Source of the DNA: Microbacteriaceae bacterium
GTDB lineage: Bacteria > Actinomycetota > Actinomycetes > Actinomycetales > Microbacteriaceae
Length of the DNA: 64,000 nt
Reading direction: 5' to 3'
Assembly: GCA_007117135.1 (NCBI GenBank)
Contig: SKHB01000022.1
Location: 1-64,000, forward strand
Each line of letters opens with the position of its first letter. The first letter of the stretch is position 1. The notes beneath the pieces were generated by a model, which was given only the letters and a program-made list of their open reading frames with translations, was not told where the DNA came from and did no database searches. Shown piece after piece: positions 10,882 through 19,094 of this stretch. The position numbers and the translations under genes were made by a program.

Positions 10882-10989
10882 TGAACTCTCCGTCGTCACA
10901 GTGTTGGCCACGCTGTTGAGAGTAACGGCCCACGCAGGACCGGCGAATTTAGGTGACGAATTGTTTCTCGTTGTGACTTTTTGTGTCAC
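10882..10989 (-). promoter_or_regulatory. upstream region of the sulfur operon with repeated GTGAC/GTCAC
   Basis: This 104-bp gap before ssuB must hold the operon promoter if the unit is transcribed separately from the exporter genes. GTGAC or its complement occurs four times (10895, 10953, 10973, 10985); the last two form an inverted pair with a 7-nt loop. I see no SAM riboswitch consensus. An operator role is only a guess. Confidence 0.3.
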
Positions 10990-12152
10990 TCGTAGCGCAG
11001 AGCGTCAACAGGCTGCAATTTGGCGGCAGTTCTCGCCGGCCACACCCCGAAGATAATTCCCACACCAGCTGAGAAACCGAGAGCTAAAGCGACAGTGGTG
11101 GGGTCAATAAAGAAGTCCCAATCGCCCAGGCGGGAAAAAGCGAAAGACGCCGCTTGGCCCAAAATGAGACCGATCACACCACCCAGCATGCTCAACACCA
11201 CTGCTTCCATGAGGAACTGCGACAAAATTTGGCTTTGTTTCGCCCCAATGGCGCGCCTCACCCCGATTTCTCGGGTCCGCTCTCTGACAGAGACCAGCAT
11301 GATGTTCATAATCCCAATACCACCCACCACCAAACTGATTCCAGCAATGCCCGTAATGAGAAGACCCAATGTTCCTGTCACTGTTTCAATGGTGTCTTGA
11401 AGGGCAGCCTGGTTGAAAATGGTGAAGGTTGCATCGTCATCGTTGGTAACCGACTTGGAGAACCTCAGGAACTGTTCAACTCGGAACTCGACTGGGCTGA
11501 CTGCCTCTTTCGAGACGGCTTGAATACGAATCAACGACACGTAGGGAGATTTCGCAAAAAGACTTCTCGCGACGGTTTGGGTGACATAGACGTTTCCCCC
11601 CGCCCCAAACCCGTCGGCATCATCTAACACCCCCACAATTTGGAAGGCGATGCCATTGACAGATATGTCGCGACCAATATCGGATGCGGTCAAGTCCAAC
11701 CGGTCAGCCGCCCTCGCGCTCAACACAGCGGTTCTGCCAGACTGGGCGGCTGTTGCCTGTGAAAGGAAAGACCCAATGGCAACATTGGGGTTTGCAAGAT
11801 CGACGTATGTGGGGGACACCCCAATGATGGTGAAATTTTCCTGTTTACTGCCCAGGCTGACAGATCCGGGCCCACGAACCTCTGTGGAGACTTGCAACAC
11901 GCCTTCAATTTGGGCAAGTTCTTCGGCGTCCTGTTCGGTGAGCCCGGTAACGGTGGTGGCGGTGACCGAAATCTGGTTGGCTCCCAGGGTTGATAGGGAC
12001 TGGTCAATGCCCTGTTGGGCGCCCTGACCAACAGAAATCAGTGCCACAACTGCCCCCACACCGATGATGATTCCCAGCATGGTGAGAGCGGATCGGACTT
12101 TGGCAGCGCGAATGCGCTGCAGAGCCATCCGAAAAATCAGCCACAGGTTCAT
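10986..12152 (-). CDS. MacB-like ABC transporter permease (FtsX fold)
   Basis: Permease of 388 aa with the MacB/FtsX layout: one N-terminal membrane segment (MLGIIIGVGAVVALISVG), a large extracytoplasmic domain (about residues 50-250) and three C-terminal segments. The family hallmark GGIGIMNIMLVSVRERTREIGVRRAIGA is present (quoted in parts: GGIGIMNIML, RTREIGVRRAIGA). Its ATG overlaps the ATPase stop. Together with the two upstream genes it makes a tripartite-like exporter as found in Gram-positives, where the adaptor works without an outer-membrane channel. The substrate is unknown; macrolides, peptides and lipids are all precedented. Confidence 0.9.
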   Translation of the reverse strand: MNLWLIFRMALQRIRAAKVRSALTMLGIIIGVGAVVALISVGQGAQQGIDQSLSTLGANQISVTATTVTGLTEQDAEELAQIEGVLQVSTEVRGPGSVSLGSKQENFTIIGVSPTYVDLANPNVAIGSFLSQATAAQSGRTAVLSARAADRLDLTASDIGRDISVNGIAFQIVGVLDDADGFGAGGNVYVTQTVARSLFAKSPYVSLIRIQAVSKEAVSPVEFRVEQFLRFSKSVTNDDDATFTIFNQAALQDTIETVTGTLGLLITGIAGISLVVGGIGIMNIMLVSVRERTREIGVRRAIGAKQSQILSQFLMEAVVLSMLGGVIGLILGQAASFAFSRLGDWDFFIDPTTVALALGFSAGVGIIFGVWPARTAAKLQPVDALRYE

Positions 12153-12856
12153 CGACGCCTCCGCATGCCCACTCCGGCTTCATCTCGCTCGATTAAACCG
12201 TCGCGGATATAGACGCGACGGTTTGCGGCCGCCGCGACATCAAGGTCGTGGGTAATGAGGACGATGGTTCGACCTTCCTGGTTCATTTCTTGGAAGATAT
12301 CCATCACTTGCGCGCCTGATTGGGTGTCCAACGCTCCGGTTGGTTCGTCGGCCAACACAAGGTCGGGGTTTGTGACAAGTGCTCGGGCGATTGCAACACG
12401 CTGCTGCTGACCACCACTGAGCCGGCCTCGATCAAAATCGAGTCGTTCGCCGAGGCCTAACCGTGTCAACATGTCTGCGGCACGGCGCCTGGCCTCTCTG
12501 GGTCGAAGCCCCTGATACAGCAGCGGCGACGCGACGTTGTCCACAGCGGAGGTCAGGGGAAGAAGCTGAAACTGTTGAAAAACGAAACCTATCGCTTTGG
12601 AGCGCAGGGCGGTGAGCTGGTTGTCGTTCATGTCAGCAATGTCTGCGCCCGCAATTTTTACTCGACCCGCACTGGGACGGTCCAAACACCCGATGAGGTT
12701 CATCATTGTTGACTTGCCGGACCCAGACGGCCCGACGATCGCCACAAATTCTCCTCGGCGAACCTGCAAACTGACACCTGCGAGCGCGACAGTGGTCATG
12801 TCACCGACTTTGTATTCGCGTCGAACATTTTCGAGCTCAACGACGAGGTCGCTCAC
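12149..12856 (-). CDS. ABC transporter ATPase, MacB/LolD family
   Basis: ATPase subunit of 235 aa. Walker A is GPSGSGKST, followed by the subfamily-typical NLIGCLDRPSAG, the Q-loop FVFQQFQLLP, the signature LSGGQQQRVAIARAL and Walker B LVLADEPTGALD with ITHDLDVA. This pattern is diagnostic for the MacB/LolD/FtsE group that powers FtsX-type permeases. It lies between the adaptor and permease genes with 4-bp overlaps on both sides, so all three are translationally coupled. It has no fused permease domain, unlike E. coli MacB. Confidence 0.93.
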   Translation of the reverse strand: MSDLVVELENVRREYKVGDMTTVALAGVSLQVRRGEFVAIVGPSGSGKSTMMNLIGCLDRPSAGRVKIAGADIADMNDNQLTALRSKAIGFVFQQFQLLPLTSAVDNVASPLLYQGLRPREARRRAADMLTRLGLGERLDFDRGRLSGGQQQRVAIARALVTNPDLVLADEPTGALDTQSGAQVMDIFQEMNQEGRTIVLITHDLDVAAAANRRVYIRDGLIERDEAGVGMRRRR

Positions 12857-14103
12857 TCGTCTCCCCCGGGTGTCCCCTCTGGTGGTCCAAAGCCGCCACC
12901 GCCAACAACCGGAATGTCACCGGAAGCCCCCGTGACAACCCGTTCACCTCCGGACAGTCCCGAGGTGATTTCAATCCAATACCCGCCTTGAATTCCGACG
13001 GTGACGTCAACGAGAGCGATGTTTCCGTCGGCGCCCAACACGCGAACGGAAGTCTGCCCATCGCGCTCCACCAAAGCGGTCACGGGAGCAGCAAGAACGT
13101 TACTTTGGGATTCCGTCGTGATACTTGCCTGCGCAGTCATACCCACCCGTAATCCGTTGGGCGGGTTGGGGAGTGAAATGGTCACTTCATAGGTGGTGAG
13201 CCGTCCACCTGCTGGGTCTACCCCGCCGAAAAGACCGGCCTCGAGAACTGTTCCCGTCACACTTGCTCCAGGAATGGCATCGAAGGTGACAGTCACCTCC
13301 TGGCCCTCTTCAATTCCCACAACATCGGCTTCAGCGAAGTCTGCTGTGACGACAAAAGTGTCGAGGTCGGCGATTACCATGAACGCACTACTTGCCCCAG
13401 CGGTAGGCGACGTCGATCCCAGCTGCTCGCCGACTTTCGAAGCAATAGAGATGACAGTTCCGGACATGGGTGCGACCAACGTGGCGTCCTCTAAGGCCCG
13501 CTCTGCTTGGTCAAAAGATGCTTGAGCGGCGGCGAGTGCAATATCTGCTTGAACTCGGCCTTCCCGAGCGACCTGCATGGCGAGCTCCGCCGCGTCGCGG
13601 TCTGCTTGAGCGGCCGCCAATTCACGGTTCGCATTGTCTCGGGAGTCGCGGGACTCACCGCGCGCTGCCCTCACTGCCTGCTCGGCCCTCGTTAGACGGG
13701 CGTCCGCAGAGTTGATTCCAAATTGTGCGTTGGCTTCCCCCTGCGCGGCCGAAGTGATTCCTCCGCGTGCTGCCTCAAGCCCACTTCGGGCCTGCGCAAG
13801 CGCTGCCTCTAAATCACTGGGGTCGAGTGTGGCGAGCAGGTCCCCCTCGGCGACAACATCACCAACACTCACCTCGATAGAGGCAAGCTGACCCGCTGGG
13901 CGGAAGGACACAGAACGTTGGTCAGAGGCTTCCACAACGCCGCTAGCGGCAACCGTAGTGGTCACGTCACGACGCTCAACCACTTCGGTGAGGACACTGT
14001 CAGCCTGATTCTCACTCGGCTGCAACGCAAATATGGTTATTGTCCCGGCGAGAATGGCAACGGCTACAACAACTCCGATGACGATTTTGATGGTCTTGCT
14101 CAC
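12853..14103 (-). CDS. periplasmic adaptor-like subunit (MacA/HlyD family)
   Basis: Adaptor protein of 416 aa. An N-terminal membrane anchor (about residues 5-27) is followed by a biotinyl-lipoyl-like half (GVVEASDQRSVSFRPAGQL, VGDVVAEGDLLATLDP) and an alanine/glutamate-rich coiled-coil hairpin (about residues 95-200). The second lipoyl half is APMSGTVISIASKVGEQL, and beta-barrel segments end in a Gly-rich tail. It is the first gene of the exporter operon and probably links the membrane permease to substrate outside the membrane. The 116 bp upstream should contain the promoter; I saw no clear operator there. Confidence 0.88.
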   Translation of the reverse strand: MSKTIKIVIGVVVAVAILAGTITIFALQPSENQADSVLTEVVERRDVTTTVAASGVVEASDQRSVSFRPAGQLASIEVSVGDVVAEGDLLATLDPSDLEAALAQARSGLEAARGGITSAAQGEANAQFGINSADARLTRAEQAVRAARGESRDSRDNANRELAAAQADRDAAELAMQVAREGRVQADIALAAAQASFDQAERALEDATLVAPMSGTVISIASKVGEQLGSTSPTAGASSAFMVIADLDTFVVTADFAEADVVGIEEGQEVTVTFDAIPGASVTGTVLEAGLFGGVDPAGGRLTTYEVTISLPNPPNGLRVGMTAQASITTESQSNVLAAPVTALVERDGQTSVRVLGADGNIALVDVTVGIQGGYWIEITSGLSGGERVVTGASGDIPVVGGGGFGPPEGTPGGDE

Positions 14104-14219
14104 GTGGCTGGCCTCACTGAAAGTCTGTCAAGAGTTCTACCTTATTGCCCCATCTTCAACACATCCTGAACAAACGGTCAGGACTCCAGCTCGCACCAAT
14201 GTCCTATCTCTACGGGGCT

Positions 14220-14630
14220 CTACGCCCACCCGGAAATCAACAGCGTTGCAGCCGCCATGGTGGCCAGCGAACCAAAGGCCAAATTGGTTTTCCAGGTGTG
14301 TTCAGCTTCACCGCGGGAGCGGTGAAAGAGGTGCGCGGTGGCCATCAACGCGGCCACCCCGATTGATGCCACAACGCCAACGACAGTGATGAGCCGACTA
14401 GACCCGTGAACGACGATCACAATGGGCGCTAAGAAAATCACCGCGGCTGCGACCAATTCCACAAGACCAATTAGTCGAACACTCCACGCAGGAATGTCCT
14501 TCGCCCACACCACACCAGTACCCGCCAGTTGAACGATGGGGGTAAATGCTTTAATCCATCCGGCTCGACCAATTCCTACTGCCAATACCGCAGCAGTGAG
14601 CAGGGCAAGAACCTGAAAAACGATAACCAC
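14220..14630 (-). CDS. DoxX-like membrane protein
   Basis: Small integral membrane protein of 136 aa with four hydrophobic segments (about residues 3-22, 50-70, 78-98, 115-134). The sequence GRAGWIKAFTPIVQLAGTGVVWAKDIPAW and the following RLIGLVELVAA fit the DoxX-like family. It starts at a GTG with GGAGAGGG seven nt upstream. It is divergent from the next gene and follows no obvious operon. The role of such proteins is poorly defined (redox or quinone-linked functions are proposed for DoxX relatives), so I assign family only. Confidence 0.65.
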   Translation of the reverse strand: MVIVFQVLALLTAAVLAVGIGRAGWIKAFTPIVQLAGTGVVWAKDIPAWSVRLIGLVELVAAAVIFLAPIVIVVHGSSRLITVVGVVASIGVAALMATAHLFHRSRGEAEHTWKTNLAFGSLATMAAATLLISGWA

Positions 14631-14721
14631 CGTGACACCCTCTCCGCTTCACAAACCGTCACCACCCTATCCGAGCCTCGGCGGTGTGGCCGGTGGGGCC
14701 AAATGGTGCAAGACTGACACT

Positions 14722-15123
14722 ATGAGCACTGTTGCGAGCGAACCACGAAGTATTCGACTGGTCCTGTTCTCTGGAGCCACTGTTTTCGCTGTGAGTGCCG
14801 TGGCGCTTTTGCTATCACCCGGAATTTTTGTTTCACTTCTTGGCCTCCCCCCATCCGACGACCTCGACTGGGCGATGCGCATGATTGCTGTCACCCTGGT
14901 GGCACTCACAGGCAACATGGCCGTGGTGGCTCTGTTTGGCAGCGAACAAGGTGTCGCTGTTTCAGCGGTAGTTATGCTGATCTCCGCAGGAGGACTCGGA
15001 GTTCTCACGCTGTTGGTTCCTGCCGATGTCACCTGGTTCAGTCTTCTCTACGCGATGGTCGGTTTTGCTTTCGCGACGGCGTATGTTGTGACGCTCGCGT
15101 TTTGGCTTCGGCGACCCCGGTAA
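14722..15123 (+). CDS. small tetraspan membrane protein, unknown function
   Basis: A 133-aa protein with four predicted transmembrane helices and short polar ends (a basic C-terminus, FWLRRPR). I do not recognise a family. The track ORF starts 30 codons earlier, but those residues are proline-rich and low in coding character. The ATG at 14722 (MSTVASEPRS) immediately precedes the first hydrophobic segment. No Shine-Dalgarno sequence is evident, so translation may be leaderless. The gene ends 11 bp before oligoribonuclease, which may be co-transcribed with it. Confidence 0.6.
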   Translation: MSTVASEPRSIRLVLFSGATVFAVSAVALLLSPGIFVSLLGLPPSDDLDWAMRMIAVTLVALTGNMAVVALFGSEQGVAVSAVVMLISAGGLGVLTLLVPADVTWFSLLYAMVGFAFATAYVVTLAFWLRRPR

Positions 15124-15134
15124 GCTTCCGTCAC

Positions 15135-15770
15135 ATGGATAACGGCCACAAACTCATCTGGATTGACTGCGAAATGACCGGGCTGGACCCGGATGTTGAC
15201 GAGCTGGTCGAAATCGCAGTTGTCGTCACCGACTATTCCCTCACGCCCCAAGATGACGGCATAGATGCCGTCATCTTGGCCAGCGATACGGCAATGGCGC
15301 AGATGGGTGACTTCGTTCGGGCCATGCACGAAACAAGCGGACTGTTGCCCGATATTCCCCACGGCATCAGTTTGGAGGAAACAGAAAAACGAGTGTTGGA
15401 CTACTTCGCCTTACACGGCCTCACCGCCGGGACGTGCGCGCTGGCGGGAAATTCGGTCGGAACAGACAGGATGTTTATTCGAAAATACCTCCCGGCCGTC
15501 CACGAATTTTTGCACTACAGAAATGTTGACGTCTCCACCATCAAAGAACTTTCTCGCCAGTGGTACCCGAAAGTGTTCTTCAACCAGCCGGAGAAAAGCG
15601 GTGGTCACCGGGCGAGGGCTGACATTTTCGAATCCATTCGCGAGCTGGACTACTACCGCCGGGCAGTATTTGTTGACCAGCCAGGCCCCACCACGAGCGA
15701 GGCAAAAGAGGCAGCACAATCAGCAAACGGGTTCCCAGCAGGACCAGAACCGACAGCGCCCAAGCTGTAA
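15135..15770 (+). CDS. orn: oligoribonuclease
   Basis: DEDDh-type 3'-5' exonuclease that finishes RNA decay by degrading nano-RNAs such as pGpG, about 211 aa. Motif I is LIWIDCEMTGLDP. ExoII lies in AGNSVGTDRMFIRKYLP, and the catalytic His/Asp motif is HRARADIFESI. I start at the ATG at 15135 (MDNGHKLIW), since 11 extra track codons overlap the upstream gene and have no homology. The C-terminal 35 residues are a low-complexity Pro/Ala/Glu tail beyond the catalytic domain. tRNA-His follows 30 bp later. Confidence 0.95.
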   Translation: MDNGHKLIWIDCEMTGLDPDVDELVEIAVVVTDYSLTPQDDGIDAVILASDTAMAQMGDFVRAMHETSGLLPDIPHGISLEETEKRVLDYFALHGLTAGTCALAGNSVGTDRMFIRKYLPAVHEFLHYRNVDVSTIKELSRQWYPKVFFNQPEKSGGHRARADIFESIRELDYYRRAVFVDQPGPTTSEAKEAAQSANGFPAGPEPTAPKL

Positions 15771-15776
15771 TACACT
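15771..15776 (+). promoter_or_regulatory. candidate -10 box for tRNA-His
   Basis: TACACT directly follows the orn stop codon and lies 24 bp before the tRNA; the -35 region is not recognisable. Confidence 0.35.
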
Positions 15777-15800
15777 TTATGTGCTGCACAACGTAGTCAT

Positions 15801-15877
15801 GGTGGGTATAGCTCAGCTGGTAGAGCGCCTGGTTGTGGTCCAGGAGGTCGCGGGTTCAAGCCCCGTTACTCACCCCA
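15801..15877 (+). tRNA. tRNA-His (anticodon GTG)
   Basis: Full cloverleaf. The acceptor stem gtgggta (15802-15808) pairs with tactcac (15867-15873) with one G-T pair. The D-arm is agctcagctggtagagc, and the anticodon stem cctgg/ccagg encloses ttgtggt with anticodon GTG at 15835-15837. The T-arm carries ggttcaagcc. The G at 15801 and the C at 15874 give the G-1:C73 pair that identifies tRNA-His, and CCA is encoded at 15875-15877. Confidence 0.97.
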
Positions 15878-15913
15878 AATTTTTGCCTCAGACACACCTG
15901 GCACACTTATCGT

Positions 15914-16258
15914 GTGCTGAATGTGGACCGAGACGAATTCGAGCGCCTGGTCGTCCAGGGGCTCGACGCCCTCCCCGACCAGATGGTGGAGGGTGTTGAC
16001 AACGTCATTTTCGTTGTCGAAGACCGCCCAGAATCCGACGACATTGTGGGTCTTTATGACGGCATTGCTCTGACCGATCGGGGAGACTATGGCTACGGGG
16101 AACTTCCCGACCGGATTGTCATCTATCGGGAACCACTCCTTGAACACTGCCAAACACGTGACGAGTTGGTTCAAGAAATCCACGTCACCTTGGTGCACGA
16201 AATTGCTCACTATTTCGGCATCGACGACGAACGCCTCCACGAGTTGGGGTGGGCTTAG
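15914..16258 (+). CDS. metallopeptidase family protein (minimal zincin)
   Basis: Small predicted zinc protease of about 114 aa. The C-terminal zincin motif is HEIAHYFGIDDERLHELG (HExxH with a downstream acidic ligand), and there is an N-terminal acidic helix EFERLVVQGLDALPD. These features match the one-domain actinobacterial metallopeptidase family next to various housekeeping genes; its substrate is unknown. The track ORF starts inside tRNA-His and cannot be right. I chose the GTG at 15914, with the GTG at 15923 as an alternative. The 3' end overlaps the convergent kinase-like gene by 4 bp. Confidence 0.8.
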   Translation: MLNVDRDEFERLVVQGLDALPDQMVEGVDNVIFVVEDRPESDDIVGLYDGIALTDRGDYGYGELPDRIVIYREPLLEHCQTRDELVQEIHVTLVHEIAHYFGIDDERLHELGWA

Positions 16259-16752
16259 GTACTGATCACCGCATCGGCAAGTTGTGATGACTGGTGAATG
16301 GTGTAAAACCTGTCCTCTTGGAGTGACCACCTGTGCCAGTGAGGAACAAACGTGTCGCCATCTCGCTCAAATGCGCGCTGTTGTCGAATATTCGAATCCG
16401 CTTCCACCCAATAGCGTTCGCTCGCATAAGGACTGGTCAGAAGCGACAGTGCCCCACAGCCTTCAATGATGAGATTCACATCCGGGTCAATCTCGATAAG
16501 TCCCGACGGGGCCATCGAACCCCAATCCCACCTTCTGAGCCTCCCCACTTCTCCCCTCGACCACGGCACAATACAGCGGTGAAATGCGTACCGGTGTCCG
16601 GCGTCGAGACCGTCCCATCCTGGATAGATGTCGTCAAGGCTGAGAAGAAAAAAACCCGATTCGTGCTGCTTCTGGCGAGCCCACTGGGTTTTTCCCGCCC
16701 CGGAGCGACCATCCACGAGAATAAGCTGCCTGTCACCTGCCACGTGGGCCAC
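16255..16752 (-). CDS. P-loop kinase-like ATP-binding protein
   Basis: A 165-aa nucleoside-kinase-like protein. It has a Walker A (VDGRSGAGKTQWA), a uridine-kinase-like acidic substrate motif (LLSLDDIYPGWDGLD) and an arginine-containing lid region (RQQRAFERDGD). It resembles uridine kinase-family ATP-binding proteins of actinobacteria; the phosphate acceptor is unknown. Its GTG start lies inside the thiP 3' end (20-bp overlap), so it is probably translated from the same thiamine-regulated mRNA. It is not an ABC ATPase: it lacks the LSGGQ signature and the D-loop. A salvage role connected with thiamine is possible but unproven. Confidence 0.65.
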   Translation of the reverse strand: MAHVAGDRQLILVDGRSGAGKTQWARQKQHESGFFLLSLDDIYPGWDGLDAGHRYAFHRCIVPWSRGEVGRLRRWDWGSMAPSGLIEIDPDVNLIIEGCGALSLLTSPYASERYWVEADSNIRQQRAFERDGDTFVPHWHRWSLQEDRFYTIHQSSQLADAVIST

Positions 16753-18151
16753 GCTTTCCCAGCTTCTCCCTGTCGGAAGCCGATGACACCGCCCACACCA
16801 CGGTCACCGCCAAAACAATAAACATGCTGGCAGCGGCCATCGCCATGCCTAAGTTTTCGCCGCCCGGTCTCGACATCAGCCGGAACATCACTAACGGCAG
16901 GGTTTCGTTGGAACCGTATGTCAAAAACCTTGCCGCACCAAACTCTCCGAAGGAAGCCAAGGAGACGAGGGCAGTCGCAGCGACAATCGGTTTAATCATG
17001 GCCGGCAGCTCCACAAACCCAAATACTTGAAAACGGTTGGCGCCATCAAGCTGCGCCGCCTCAAGAAGGTCGTGAGACATGGACCGGCGGGCCGGCGAAA
17101 TGATCTGAAAGGCGAGGGGTGCTAAAAAAATCACCTGCACGAGCGGCAAAAGCAGCCAGCCGGTGGCCACCCAGGTGGGCAGGTAACCAGACAGAACCAG
17201 CGCTGTCAGACCAATAACGACAGGCGAAATTCCGATGGGAAGAAGAACCGCAAGCCCCACGCGTTTGGCGCTCAGCCACCAAGCAATAGCGAGCGACAAA
17301 GCCACCGCCACCACCATGTTCCTCAGCGAGTTCCCGACCGCCTCCACCACGGTGACATTCAAAACATCGCGCTCACCGCGGCCTGCCAGGTTCACCACAT
17401 TGCCCACAAGTCCGGGTCCGGCAGTGAGGGCTCTGGCAAAGACTCCCCCCAACACCCACACAATCGCCGCGATCAGTCCAATTCCTAGAATCCGACCCAC
17501 CGGCGACGGTGTGACATGAGTTTCGGTGTGACCGAAAAGAGCGGTGGGTGAGGCGCCCAGTCGCCGGGAGAAAAGAAAAAACAGCAGCGTCAACACCGTT
17601 TGCAACAGAGCGAGAAGTGCCGCATGGGGTAGGTCGAGCCGCTGCAAGGCCGCCGTCACGATTTCTGTCTCCAGCGTGCGGATGGTTCCCTGCCCGAGAG
17701 TGATGATGAGTCCGAAACTCGTTGCGGAATACAGCGCGACAAGCAACCCAGCCGCGCTGAGCGCGGGCAACTGTTGAGGCAGTTGGATACGCCTCACGAT
17801 GGCAGTTCGTGACGCACCGTCTAGGCTGGCCGCCTCCACTTGCTCGCGGGGGACCATGGACGCAGCCGTCACGACCGCAATGAAGCCGGCATTCATCAGT
17901 GAATGGGCAGCAATTACCGCCGCAATCCCCACCCGAGAGTCATCCAAATAGTCACCGATGAGCGGGCGGAAAGCTAGACCAACCAGAAATGCTGGCAACA
18001 GAAAAGGAACTAGCAGAACACTGGAAATAATTTTTTTGTGGCGCCTTTGTGACGCCAGCCAGTTCCCAATGGGATACCCGAAAGCTAAGGAAACCACCGC
18101 GCTCATCAGCGCGATGAACGCGGTGGTTCCAAAAAGCCCGATATTAGCCAA
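16733..18151 (-). CDS. thiP: thiamine ABC transporter permease (ThiP-like, double domain)
   Basis: About 472 aa with two tandem binding-protein-dependent permease domains. Each has an EAA loop (ASLDGASRTAIVRRIQLP and AAQLDGANRFQVFGFVELP), and there are about 11-12 hydrophobic segments. It follows the thiamine-binding lipoprotein gene. The track start at 18238 would overlap thiB by 95 bp. The TTG at 18149-18151 overlaps the thiB stop by 8 bp and begins right at the first membrane segment, so I use it with reservation. It imports thiamine or phosphates of it together with ThiB. The usual ThiQ ATPase gene does not follow. Confidence 0.85.
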   Translation of the reverse strand: MANIGLFGTTAFIALMSAVVSLAFGYPIGNWLASQRRHKKIISSVLLVPFLLPAFLVGLAFRPLIGDYLDDSRVGIAAVIAAHSLMNAGFIAVVTAASMVPREQVEAASLDGASRTAIVRRIQLPQQLPALSAAGLLVALYSATSFGLIITLGQGTIRTLETEIVTAALQRLDLPHAALLALLQTVLTLLFFLFSRRLGASPTALFGHTETHVTPSPVGRILGIGLIAAIVWVLGGVFARALTAGPGLVGNVVNLAGRGERDVLNVTVVEAVGNSLRNMVVAVALSLAIAWWLSAKRVGLAVLLPIGISPVVIGLTALVLSGYLPTWVATGWLLLPLVQVIFLAPLAFQIISPARRSMSHDLLEAAQLDGANRFQVFGFVELPAMIKPIVAATALVSLASFGEFGAARFLTYGSNETLPLVMFRLMSRPGGENLGMAMAAASMFIVLAVTVVWAVSSASDREKLGKRGPRGR

Positions 18152-19094
18152 AAATGTCCGACCAGTCAGTGAGCCACTGCTCGCGGTTGGCGTCAATGTC
18201 GAGAGTCTCACCGATAGTTGATGTTGCCGGGGTGGCAAACCTGGCCCACGCTTCCGGAACGTCTATCCCCGGGACAGCCGGGTAAACAAACATGGCCTCC
18301 GGCACGGATCGCTGGAAGTCTTCCCTGAGGAGAAATTGGACCAGCGCACTGGCGCCCGGCTGGTTGGTTGAACCGGCAATGACTCCCGCGAACTCCGTTT
18401 GGCGGAAACACTCTTCCAATAGGGCTCTCGATCCGGGCGTGCCATCCTCGTTGACCTCTGCTGAAGGCGAAGACGCATAGCTCAAAACGATAGGGCGGTC
18501 TCCGCCGTAACGGGTGAAGTCAGAGAAGTAGGCGTCCTCCCAGGAGCCAGCAACTTTGACTTCGTTGTCCCGCAAGTCCCGCCAATAAGCGAAGACATCC
18601 GCCGGGGTGTCAAAACCGGCGTGCGTTGAGGCCAAGAACGCCAACCCAGGTGACGAGAAGTTCGGGTTGGTGACAACCGTCAAACCTCGATACTCCTCAT
18701 CGGTGAGTTCTCTCCAACTCCGGGGAGGAGTAATACCTTCACTGTCAAACCACCCCATGTCGTAGTTGAAACACACATCTGAATAGTCGATTGCTGCCGG
18801 GGCGGAATCAAAAATTCCTTCCGCTTCCGCTCGACCATAGAAAGTGTTGTCGATACCAAAGAACGCGTCGGCGACCGGCGCGTTCCTGGTCAAAATGAGT
18901 TGGTTGGTCAGCGAACCGGTGTCTCCTAGCCGAAGAATTTCCAATTCGTACCCCGTTTCTGACTCAAACTGGGCAATAAGTTCATCGCTCATCACAAACG
19001 AGTCGTGGGCGGCCAGTCGGACGAGGCTGTTCTCCGGTCCTTGGCATCCAGTGAGCATTGCCGCGGCGGCAATAAGTAGTGCGAGTTTTTTCAT
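18144..19094 (-). CDS. thiB: thiamine-binding lipoprotein ThiB
   Basis: Extracellular solute-binding protein of 316 aa. It has a lipoprotein signal (MKKLALLIAA, lipobox LTGC with Cys17), followed by the ThiB-type core (AHDSFVMSDELIAQFE, GDTGSLTNQLILTRNAPVADAFFGIDNTF). The LTNQLI, NAPVAD and GIDNTF segments are typical of thiamine-binding proteins, and the gene is preceded by a TPP riboswitch. The ATG has GGAAGG six nt upstream, part of which is sequestered in the riboswitch hairpin. The organism therefore salvages thiamine; whether it can also make it cannot be judged here. Confidence 0.93.
   Translation of the reverse strand: MKKLALLIAAAAMLTGCQGPENSLVRLAAHDSFVMSDELIAQFESETGYELEILRLGDTGSLTNQLILTRNAPVADAFFGIDNTFYGRAEAEGIFDSAPAAIDYSDVCFNYDMGWFDSEGITPPRSWRELTDEEYRGLTVVTNPNFSSPGLAFLASTHAGFDTPADVFAYWRDLRDNEVKVAGSWEDAYFSDFTRYGGDRPIVLSYASSPSAEVNEDGTPGSRALLEECFRQTEFAGVIAGSTNQPGASALVQFLLREDFQRSVPEAMFVYPAVPGIDVPEAWARFATPATSTIGETLDIDANREQWLTDWSDIFG

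Noticed and set aside
10195-10884. 229-aa plus-strand ORF
   Set aside because: Antisense shadow of the ABC ATPase gene, which has all Walker and signature motifs.
10882-10989. SAM riboswitch before the sulfur operon
   Set aside because: No SAM-I, SAM-II or SAM-IV consensus element could be found in the 104-bp gap.
15833-15913. Extended N-terminus of the metallopeptidase ORF
   Set aside because: It overlaps the anticodon arm and 3' half of tRNA-His and has no homology to the family.
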